DNA from: a virus
DNA: 25,644 nt
Strand: one strand, 5' to 3'
IMG/VR virus record: IMGVR_UViG_3300047468_000006
Span: 1-25,644 of that record
The position numbers were made by a program, and so were the translations under genes. The notes under the pieces were generated by a model. The model had not been told where the DNA came from. It ran no database searches and saw nothing but the letters and a program-made list of their open reading frames with translations. The stretch's first letter is position 1, and each line of letters opens with the position of its first letter. Shown here in pieces: positions 15,308 to 23,400 of the stretch.

Positions 15308-15777
15308 ATCAAGTGTCCTCCGAACGCCTGATAAGAACCATTGACGTGCGACACCCCGCCCAATGTCCGGTACATGCCAACGGTGTCGCCTGCGGCAAGC
15401 TGGATATGCCCGCCGCATTCCATGGTCCAGTACCCGGCGACCTTTGTTTGGATGAAGTAGCCGCCTGAGTAGACACCACCGTTCTTGAGCAGCGAATGCC
15501 TGTACTCCCCGACCGGGGCGCTCTCAGCGAGGAAGTAGGCAACGAAGTAGTACACCCCGCCGACCGGTGCGGTGAAAAGTCCGTTGCTTGCGTTGTACCC
15601 GCTGCCGATGTTGTAAACTATCGTGGGGAAAACGACGTATGCGTTTATGCCGAAGGCCCCGGTGTTGCCTACAGCGGAGAACGACGGTGTGTTTGGCTGA
15701 AGGATGGCCGAGCTACCGATAAGCTGACTGGTTCCGGACTGGCTCAGATCAATCGTCGATGCGAAATCAACGCCCAT
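15304..15777 (-). CDS. C1q-like domain phage protein, copy 1
   Basis: The product is 157 aa and fills one C1q-like domain. The core signature is GLFTAPVGGVYYF (about 66-78), followed by GEYRHSLLKNGG, GHIQLAAGDTVGM and the terminal SYQAFGGHLI. C1q folds form compact trimers that act as fibre tips or receptor-binding heads. ATG 15777 has GAGGT five bases upstream and overlaps the end of the preceding fibre gene by 11 bases. Its neighbour (14822-15307) is a diverged tandem copy, so the pair may form alternative or mixed trimers. Receptor binding is inferred. Confidence 0.87.
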   Translation of the reverse strand: MGVDFASTIDLSQSGTSQLIGSSAILQPNTPSFSAVGNTGAFGINAYVVFPTIVYNIGSGYNASNGLFTAPVGGVYYFVAYFLAESAPVGEYRHSLLKNGGVYSGGYFIQTKVAGYWTMECGGHIQLAAGDTVGMYRTLGGVSHVNGSYQAFGGHLI

Positions 15778-16462
15778 CCCCGACCTCGATCAGCGCAAAC
15801 TTGTACCTCTTGCCGGTCTTGTTGTTGGTGATGAACAGATCGTCCTCGCCCTCAACGATGGTCCAGTCCCCGATGCCATTGTTGAGGCTCAGGTCCGAGG
15901 TGTAGATCGTAGCCCAACGCAGCGAGGCGGAACCAAGGTTGCGAGTGCCGGTGGCCTCTGGCAGCACGTTGCCGGTGACCGTGGTGTTGGTCATCAGGTT
16001 GCCGGTGACATTCCCGGTCAGGTTCCCGGTGATGGTGCCGGTGACGCCCAACGTTCCCCCGATTGTCGCATTGCTGGTGACACCGAGCGTGCCGGTGACC
16101 GTCGTGTTCTTCAATGCCGAGACACCGTTGACTGTCAGGACATCGGTAACGGTCAGGTCGTCCCCAATGGTGGCATCTGTATTGACAGTCAGCACGTTCA
16201 CGACGAGAGGGTCGGGTATCGCAGTAAGAACCCCTTCGATGGTTCCATCGACGGTCAGGTCGCCACCAATCGTTACGTCACCACTGACCGCTGCGTCCTC
16301 AACCTCAAGCGTGTCTGCCGTCAGCGAGGCAACGGACACATTGCCCTTGGAGGTGGTCTGCTGCATCCACTGCTCGATGGTGCGGTAGGTCTGCCAGAAA
16401 TACTGGGCGTCGAACTCCTTGTTGGCCTGTCCCAGATTGGGCGCGGCAACATCATCCTTCAT
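15767..16462 (-). CDS. Repeat-rich tail spike or fibre protein
   Basis: The product is 231 aa. The N-terminus (ANKEFDAQYFWQTYRTIEQWM, about 13-33) resembles attachment segments of other phage fibres. Residues about 45-165 consist of short repeats of the type TIGGDLTVxG, TGNLTGNVTGN and TVTGTLGVT, a pattern expected for a beta-helical or beta-prism shaft. The C-terminal part (RNLGSASLRWATIYTSDLSL, then VEGEDDLFITNNKTGK) is a widespread fibre ending in phages. It starts at 16462 with an ATGA overlap onto the preceding gene and is followed by the C1q pair, which may bind to it as tips. Confidence 0.85.
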   Translation of the reverse strand: MKDDVAAPNLGQANKEFDAQYFWQTYRTIEQWMQQTTSKGNVSVASLTADTLEVEDAAVSGDVTIGGDLTVDGTIEGVLTAIPDPLVVNVLTVNTDATIGDDLTVTDVLTVNGVSALKNTTVTGTLGVTSNATIGGTLGVTGTITGNLTGNVTGNLMTNTTVTGNVLPEATGTRNLGSASLRWATIYTSDLSLNNGIGDWTIVEGEDDLFITNNKTGKRYKFALIEVGDGR

Positions 16463-18369
16463 CGTTGGCCGTCCGTCCTTGCATCGATGCGGGTCAGGCC
16501 CAGTCGCCAGTTGGTGCCGAGCGTATTGCTCTCGGCCCTGAAGGTGAGCGAGCGCCCCCGCAGCCGTACATACGTCTCTTCCGTGAACCGCTCGACCGGC
16601 ACCGTGGCTGTCCGCTGCACGCCGCTGGACGAGTTGTCCCCGAAGCCGCCACCCGGCTTGTCCATCATCTTCAGCACGAGGTTCATTGACGGCGCGTCGG
16701 ATGACGTACCCACCATCCTGAAGGTCACGTCCGGCAGGATGCGCCGCACGAACATCATCTTGTCGCCCTTGTCGAAGGAACCCTCCGACGACAGTTCGAT
16801 GGGGCCGCTCTCGATGAATGCCGGGATCGGAGAGGCAGGGTTGGTGGAGCCGTCGTCGGCACCGATGTCATGCTCGTAAAGGCGAGCCTCCGGGGAAACG
16901 GCGATCACCCCATGCAAGGCATCGAGGTCGAGCCAAGCAGTGCGCGGCAGCAAGCCATAAGTCCACACGCCATCTGTCACATTGAGACAGGCATAGCTGT
17001 CGATTTCGCCCGTGGCGCTTTCAGTAGACTGATAGAACCACAGCACCTCGTTGAAGTTCTGGTTGCTCGACGCATAGGTCTTGGCGAACTGCGCATGGTC
17101 GAGCCGCGACGAGACGTAGTTCCAGATCGGGCAGGGCAGCTTCTCCGTCCTGCCTGAGTAGGCGTAGAAGCCACCGCGCCCCATCCAATAGACGATGCCG
17201 TTGAAGGTGCAGACCGCCTTCATGCCAGCGATGTCAGCCCAGCGATCCAGCAGTTCCGCCGTGAACATCAGGGGAGGGCCGATGAACTGGATCGAGTAGA
17301 GCGCCTGATCGGTCCATGCCAGAGTTTCTCTGGCGGTCGCGATCCCTGCGATGAACTTGGAACCGTTGGACAGCGGTAGCGAGCCAGCCGTCCCAGCTAG
17401 GTCGGCCTCGTTCCAGTTGTAGAAGTTCTCCTGACTGCACCAGCGGAACGACATCGGCTCGACCAAGCCGCCTCCCGCGAAGACGGATGCGCCGAAGGCC
17501 AGCAGGTGCCGGTCGCGATGCGAGACGATGATGAACTGCGAGTGGGCAGGGGCATTGCCATCAGCACCGGGCAGATCGAGGATGTTCTTCATCCGCGCCA
17601 GCGGCGTGGTCGCGTCCCAATAGAAGATCGGACCGTTCATGGCGCAGGCCACCAAGTCCTCGCCCCAGTTGTCTTGGCTCCAGATGCCAGCCTGATCGGC
17701 AAGACCGGCCTCGATGTCCTGAAGGTCGCCGCCCCATTCCTCTTCATTCCACGTCAGCGATCCCCAGCCGCCGCCGAAGATGAAGTCGTCGGTGCCAGCA
17801 TGGAAGATGTACTGGACCGTCACCCCTGCGCCGCCGCCACCGGGCACGGTCGAGGTGGCGTTCATGCCGACCGCGATCTCGTAGATATTGTTGTCCACGT
17901 AGTTTTCGATCTCGTGGATTTTGTTGAGGTGGGACGACAGGATGCCGCCGGTATCCGCCGCACCCGCAATGACCACGCTGTCACCGGGGAATTTGTTGTG
18001 TGCCGGGTGCGTCACCCTGACAAGGTTGGACCCGTTGGTGGTGGATAAAGAGGCGGGAAGAGCGACAGGCGTTGGCGTCGAGCCGTCGAAGGGCGTCACG
18101 TCGGACTGTGCATCGTCGGTGATCATGTAGAAGCGCTTGGAGCTACCGGCACTGATGTAGGAGACGCCGGTCAGGATGCTGTGCCTGTGCAGCGAGCGCA
18201 CCCTGCCGATCATGACGAAGCCGGTGTAGGCGTCCTGCCACCCTTCCCATTTTTCGGGATAGCCCTCGCGGAACCTGACCAGCGATCCGTCGAACCAAGT
18301 GCCTGCCGTGGCGTAGCGGGTGGAGCTTCTGACGATGCCGGGTGAAATCTTCAAGCCTGTCCAACTCAT
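16459..18369 (-). CDS. Phage tail structural protein, VRFREGYPEK family
   Basis: The product is 636 aa. The N-terminus contains WFDGSLVRFREGYPEKWEGW (25-44), a strong signature I associate with a family of structural proteins in short-tailed phages. The rest has repeated Trp/Gly-rich strands (FGGGWGSLTW, WSQDNWGEDL, FNGIVYWMGRGGFY), suggesting a beta-propeller. The last part contains strand-rich RRILPDVTF and VRLRGRSLTF. It may be a tail nozzle protein like T7 gp12 or P22 gp10, but I cannot prove homology. ATG 18369 is chosen over the frame opening at 18882: it forms an ATGA junction with the preceding stop, and the 171 codons before it are Arg-rich out-of-frame reading of the Gly-rich adhesin. 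Confidence 0.8.
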   Translation of the reverse strand: MSWTGLKISPGIVRSSTRYATAGTWFDGSLVRFREGYPEKWEGWQDAYTGFVMIGRVRSLHRHSILTGVSYISAGSSKRFYMITDDAQSDVTPFDGSTPTPVALPASLSTTNGSNLVRVTHPAHNKFPGDSVVIAGAADTGGILSSHLNKIHEIENYVDNNIYEIAVGMNATSTVPGGGGAGVTVQYIFHAGTDDFIFGGGWGSLTWNEEEWGGDLQDIEAGLADQAGIWSQDNWGEDLVACAMNGPIFYWDATTPLARMKNILDLPGADGNAPAHSQFIIVSHRDRHLLAFGASVFAGGGLVEPMSFRWCSQENFYNWNEADLAGTAGSLPLSNGSKFIAGIATARETLAWTDQALYSIQFIGPPLMFTAELLDRWADIAGMKAVCTFNGIVYWMGRGGFYAYSGRTEKLPCPIWNYVSSRLDHAQFAKTYASSNQNFNEVLWFYQSTESATGEIDSYACLNVTDGVWTYGLLPRTAWLDLDALHGVIAVSPEARLYEHDIGADDGSTNPASPIPAFIESGPIELSSEGSFDKGDKMMFVRRILPDVTFRMVGTSSDAPSMNLVLKMMDKPGGGFGDNSSSGVQRTATVPVERFTEETYVRLRGRSLTFRAESNTLGTNWRLGLTRIDARTDGQR

Positions 18370-19583
18370 GATGGTCCCACTGGTCCGCCGTATGATCCAT
18401 AGAGCGTGCCGCCGGTGACCAGCGACCAAGCGCAATCGGAATAGATCGCCAGCCCAGCGCCACCGCCACCAGAGCCGCCAGCCCCGCCCGGTCCCCAGCC
18501 TGTATAGTTGCCGTAGCCGCCACCCGCTCCGGTGTTGCCGGTATTGCCGACACCACCCCATGAGGCTCCCGTGCCACCGGTTCCGCCAGCGCCTCCAGCC
18601 CCGGCATTGGTGCCGCCGCCTGCGCCTGCCGCGCCGCCCGTCCCGCCAGCGTTGGGGGTGTTGTAGCCAATGCCCCTGCCGCCGTTTCCGCCGATGCCCC
18701 CGCCGCCGCCGCCCGTGTAGGCGTTGGCCGGGTACTGACGGTAGATTTGATATTGGCTCCCGCCATTGCCGTAGGAACCGGCAAAAGCGCCACGATAATA
18801 AGTGATGCCGCCGCTCGCCCATGCGCTGACATTCTGAGCGCCCAAGTTCCCCGAGATGTTGCCGCCCCAGTAGAAATTGCAACTCCCCGAGACGTTATAC
18901 TGACCACCATTGCCGGTCTGCTGTGTGTATGACGGCTGATACGCAGTCCTGTAGTCGGCGTTGAAATACGGCCCTTCTTGCGCCGTGTAGACGTAGTAGC
19001 CCTGCCCGCCGGTCCCGCCTGCCCCGCCCCAGCCACCGCCGCCGCCACCCCCGGCAATGTAGCTGTTGTTGATGATCTTCGGCTTGGTCGTGCATTGGGT
19101 GATGACGAGGGCATGCTGGCCAGCCGTGGCATTGGCAGAACCATAGACGGCACCGACCCCGCCTGCCGCTTGCATTTCCGAATTGTTGATGAAGGTGATG
19201 ACGCCAGCGCCTTGGTAGATGACGCAGGGATAGTAGCTGGTCGAGTTCGACGCCATCATGCCGTTGTTGATGAAGGTCTTCGGCCAAGCCTTGCCGTTCC
19301 AGTCAACGCCGAACCGCAGATGTATCCAGATGTGGTCGCCAGCCGTGACTTGGGTTCCGGTGTGGGTGTAGGTCCAGCCTGCCGCCTTGCCACGGAAGGT
19401 GTTGAACCTCAGTGGCCCCGATGTCGGGACGCCAGCGGACCCGTTGACCGCTACGTTGCCGGACCCGTTGTTGAACACGTAGCTGCCGCCACGATAGTAA
19501 TGCCCCAAGCGCGAGGTCGTGGGGCCGAGATATTCGTTGCGCAGGGCGCTCATGCGAAGGGGGCCAGAGGCAGCTATCGTCAT
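18366..19583 (-). CDS. Glycine-rich tail-fibre adhesin
   Basis: The product is 405 aa. The N-terminus (ASGPLRMSALRNEYLG, then YYRGGSYV and VPTSGPLRFNTFRG) follows the SLSEYYRG...IPTSGxISFxxF pattern common in phage fibre proteins. A strand-rich module with WIHLRFGVDWNGKAWPKTFINNG and IINNSYI comes next, then glycine-rich segments at 177-194 and 290-376, built of GGxGG and GAGGTGG units. These resemble the Gly_rich_2 type and the poly-glycine sandwich of T2/S16 gp38-type adhesins. The C-terminus (AIYSDCAWSLVTGGTLYGSYG) closes the domain. Likely job: distal receptor binding. ATG 19583 is chosen over an upstream frame to 19730 because of its ATGA junction with the previous stop. Confidence 0.85.
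   Translation of the reverse strand: MTIAASGPLRMSALRNEYLGPTTSRLGHYYRGGSYVFNNGSGNVAVNGSAGVPTSGPLRFNTFRGKAAGWTYTHTGTQVTAGDHIWIHLRFGVDWNGKAWPKTFINNGMMASNSTSYYPCVIYQGAGVITFINNSEMQAAGGVGAVYGSANATAGQHALVITQCTTKPKIINNSYIAGGGGGGGWGGAGGTGGQGYYVYTAQEGPYFNADYRTAYQPSYTQQTGNGGQYNVSGSCNFYWGGNISGNLGAQNVSAWASGGITYYRGAFAGSYGNGGSQYQIYRQYPANAYTGGGGGGIGGNGGRGIGYNTPNAGGTGGAAGAGGGTNAGAGGAGGTGGTGASWGGVGNTGNTGAGGGYGNYTGWGPGGAGGSGGGGAGLAIYSDCAWSLVTGGTLYGSYGGPVGPS
18456..18716 (-). repeat. Poly-glycine repeat region of the adhesin
   Basis: Residues 290-376 of the adhesin are built from GG, GAGG and GTGG units with Ala, Asn and Thr spacers. The composition resembles the poly-glycine II sandwich of gp38-type adhesins, in which specificity loops project between the Gly helices. 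Confidence 0.7.
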
Positions 19584-20470
19584 CCGACACTCACGCTGAA
19601 AACTTCGATGTCGTCTTCGGTCAGGATCAGGCCGGTGGACTTGATCCGGATCACCGTGTTCGCACCATACTTCAGGATCACGTCGCCCGTGGCCACCTCG
19701 ATTGACCACGGCGTATCGACGGCCACCCAAGCTAGGTTCTTGCGGACATACTGCTTGCCGTCATTGGGTGCGTCCACGAACTGGATTTGCGAGGCATGCA
19801 GCCCATCAAGCAGATCGGCATCCAGCCCCGACGCGGCCCCCATGTTTCCGGAGTTCCAAATCTTGCGACCGGAGCCAGCCTGCGTGACGACGTAGAGATC
19901 GGTGTTTGTGGCACTGGTCGAGAGCCTGACATTCCAGTCGTTGGTGTCGGTGTTGGTGTTGTGGAAATCGATGTTCTGCCCGACCTCCATGTTGCCGGTG
20001 ACCGAGACGAAGGGTGCGATGTCCCAGCGCTGGATACTGCTCGACGTTGTGGTCAGGCTGTCGTTCGACCAGACCGAAGCGCCATCCGTGAAGAGAAGCT
20101 TCCACTGCGTCCCCGGCGATCCGTTCGGGATGACGGTGTAGGTTGTGCCGCTGCCCGTGGTGAAGGTCAGGTTGAAATTACCCGTCGTCCCGTTCTGCAC
20201 GAAGTACATCTTGGAGACGGTCGGGATGGTGATGGTGCGGTGGTTGGTCAGGACGCCCGTGAACTTCAGGAACATCGGGCGCGACTGATCGGTCGATCCC
20301 TGCACCGTGGTCAGCGTCAGGTTGGCATCGGCCAGCGCGATGGTCTTGGCTCCAGCAACAGCCTCCTCCAGCAGGGAGTAAGCATTGTTCGCCTTCGTAC
20401 CCCAAGCGCCCCGGTTCTCGCCGGTCCCCTGAAGCTCAAGACGGAGATTGGTCGTATAGGTGCTGGCCAT
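19580..20470 (-). CDS. Tail-fibre protein with GLDADLLDG signature
   Basis: The product is 296 aa. The N-terminus (STYTTNLRLELQGTGENRG, then WGTKANNAYSLLEEAVAG) is a common phage fibre or baseplate attachment segment. A beta-rich middle (about 60-145) includes TNHRTITIPTV and FVQNGTTGNFNLTF. It ends with KIWNSGNMG and GLDADLLDGLHASQ (215-228), a frequent motif of tail-fibre shafts, and a short strand-rich C-terminus. The ATG directly follows the TGA of the 1335-aa gene. No good Shine-Dalgarno is visible, so translation probably depends on coupling. It likely connects fibres to the tail or forms a shaft. Confidence 0.88.
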   Translation of the reverse strand: MASTYTTNLRLELQGTGENRGAWGTKANNAYSLLEEAVAGAKTIALADANLTLTTVQGSTDQSRPMFLKFTGVLTNHRTITIPTVSKMYFVQNGTTGNFNLTFTTGSGTTYTVIPNGSPGTQWKLLFTDGASVWSNDSLTTTSSSIQRWDIAPFVSVTGNMEVGQNIDFHNTNTDTNDWNVRLSTSATNTDLYVVTQAGSGRKIWNSGNMGAASGLDADLLDGLHASQIQFVDAPNDGKQYVRKNLAWVAVDTPWSIEVATGDVILKYGANTVIRIKSTGLILTEDDIEVFSVSVG

Positions 20471-23400
20471 TCAGTGCGTCCATTCGTTGGATGGATGGTT
20501 TTGCTTGTCCCAGATTTCATCCGGCACATCCGGAGTTGGGGTCCATGCGTTCTGTCTCTTCGGTGCCGGGGTCCAGCCCTCGGCGGGACCGGGGACAGGC
20601 TCGACCCAACCTTCCCGGTCGCTCTCTTCGTCGGGTGCCGTGCCCCAGTTGAGGGAGTAGGCCAGTCCCTGCGACAGGGTTAGCTGGTAACTGTTGACCA
20701 TGATGTTGTGGTTGAGGACGAAGCTGGCGATGCCGCTCATGAAAACTGTCATTTCTACTCCTGTGACCGCCACGTCCCTCGGTAGCGAGATCGTTTCGTT
20801 GCCGACCGAGGCGACCATCGGCGGGCCAGTCACCGGGACATTGACGACCGGGAGAACAAAGACCCCTTCGGTGAAGGCGAACACCTGCTCCCCGAACGCA
20901 TAGACCGTGACCGGCTGGATGACCGCCACCGTATTGGTGGAAGCCGTGACCTGATTGCCGGTAGCGAACACCGTCATCGGGAAGGCGACACTCTCGTTGC
21001 CCATCGAGGCCGTTACCGACTGCCCGATGACATTGACCAGAGCGCGGAACCCCTCCAGCACCGTCACGGGGTTGGTTGATGCCGTCATGAACTGAGACAT
21101 GACGATAGTGATCGACATGTTCTGGATGGCGGTGACGCTCTCGTTGCCGAGGCCGACCGTGATCAGGTTGGTTGCGGCAGTGGTCGAGACGCCCAGTCCC
21201 TGAATGACGCTCTCATTACCGAGGCCGACTGTCAGGAGATTGGTCGCGGCAGTGGTCGAGGCACTGACCGTGGTCGTGACGCTGACGTTGCCGACCGATG
21301 CCGTGACGAGATTGGTCGTCAGGAACGTCGCGTTGTGCGGCACGCTTTCATTGCCGACAGAGGCCGTCAGTTGCGGACTGCTGGCACTGATGCTGATCGA
21401 GCCACCAGCGGTGACATCGACCCCACTGAGCGAAGCGGTCAGCCCCGGCATGGTGACGCTGATCGAAACACCAAGCTTCAGGCTGACCGTTCCGACCGAC
21501 ACCGCTATCTGTTGCCCGACTGCGGTGGTCGATACGTTAGTGACCGCTGTGACGGCCACCGCCCCAACAGAGACTGTCGCTACCTGACTGGCGGCATTGA
21601 CGCTGACATCCGGCGTTCCATACCAGTCGTCGTACCCGGCAGGTGCGGCGTTGGCAAATGGGCCGGTCGTGTTGATCGTCCCAATACTTGTATTGCTGTC
21701 AGCGGCAAAGACTATCGGCAGCAGCAGACCGGGCGTGACATCGAACCCGTTGACGAGAGTTGGTCCAACAGGAGGTGCAGACTTGTAGAGGTGGCCAACG
21801 GGCAGGTTGGCCTCAAGCCCCCACTTCCATGCGAGATAGCCCTCGACTGCCTGACGGTCGGCATCGGCAAGCTGGTGGTCGTAGAGAACCATCTCCGCGA
21901 CATCGAGGTCCATCGTCTCGCCGCCACCGGGCGTCTCGAAACCCGACAGGCCCCAGCCGCCAGTCAGGCCACCGACACCCAGTTGGTAACCGATGTAGGT
22001 GCCGTTGATGTAGAAGCGGAAGCCAGACCCAGTTGCGGAATTGCCGCCATATATCTTCCACGGATCGGGTGGCGTGGACGGCCATGTCGTCCCACCGGGA
22101 CTGTAGATGAAGTTGCCGTTGTCATAGGCCAGATCGGTGCCAGACGCATGCATGCCGACGAGCAGGTTCGACGGCGGGTACATGACCGAGAAGGCGCGAC
22201 CGACACCAGTCCCCCAGCGGCGGCAGACATAGACAAGATCATAGTCGTGGACGGCGGTGGACCAGACGCCACGCACGCGACCCTGACCGGAAGAGATGTG
22301 CACGACAGATTTGCCAGCGAGGATACTGAGCTTGCAGACCGGCGAGGGCGAACCATCGAAGGTCGGGTCAGGACCGGAGCCGGGGTTCGGCCATGTCGTT
22401 ATCGCAGCACCATCGGCAAGGCCAAGCGTCGAGGCATCGAGCCAGTGGGCAAGACCGGTGATGATGTTCGGTGACCATCCCCCACCAGTCGTCGCTGTGA
22501 TCGAAACGGTTCCGACATCGGTCGTGACCTGATTGCCGGTCAGGTTGGTCGAGACACCAATGGTGGTGGTGACCGAGACAGTCCCGACCGAGGCTGTGAT
22601 CAGATTGGTCGCGGCATCGACCGATGTGCCAGCCCCCGCTGCCGCCACGCCGACATCGAAGCCGATGAACTGTGAATTGGGCGAACCAGCAAACAGTGCG
22701 CCACCAGACTTGTAGCTGTCGTAGACATTGACGATGCTACTGGCGAAGGTGGTCGCGCCGGGGTTGCACCATATCTGCCCATCGGAAGCCGTCGTCTCCA
22801 TCAGGATTGCGTAGTAGCCATTCGCGGCCAGCGTGAATGGCGAGATCGCGGTCCACGCATAATCCCCGACGGCGATGCCGGTGTAGTCGATGACTGCCGT
22901 GCGCTGTGCAACGCCCGAGAACCACTCATAGAGATAGACCGTATGCGTGCCGGTCTGTGTGGCATGATGGCGGCGTGCGCCAATCCAGTCGATGTTGATG
23001 GCCGTCGTGCCGATACCAAGCCTGACGCCGACCTCTCCCGTGAAATCATTCCTGTCAGTGCCGGGAGTGTAGGAGGTCAGCAGTCTTGTGGACGGGTTGA
23101 ATATGGCCGAAGCGGTTCCGGCAGAGGCGGTGACCGACTGGCCATAGCCGATAGAATTGACCGCGCCCGCCGCCCTCTCGCTGATGTTGGCCAGCAGCAG
23201 CAACTGGTCAGGGAAGTTCGATCCCATGACCGCGTTGTTGTTGCCTTGCGGCGTTACATCGTAGCCGGTGCGGTAGGGCGACGACGCCACCGAGGTCAGT
23301 GAGGTGTAACCGGTGGCGATGGTCGAACTGCCGCCGCCCGCACCATAGAAACTGAGGTAGCTGATGCCGGTCGTTGGCGGTATTGGCAGCGTCGCGGTCA

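Noticed and set aside
15939-16388. Plus-strand frame of 149 codons with Val/Thr/Pro repeats
   Set aside because: It mirrors the TVTG repeats of the 231-aa fibre gene on the other strand.
18370-18882. N-terminal extension of the 636-aa protein
   Set aside because: The extra 171 residues are Arg/Trp/Gly-rich out-of-frame reading of the glycine-rich adhesin gene; ATG 18369 fits the operon's ATGA pattern.
18143-19153. Minus-strand 336-codon frame rich in Ala, Thr and Pro
   Set aside because: It is the third-frame shadow of the glycine-rich adhesin and the start of the 636-aa gene.
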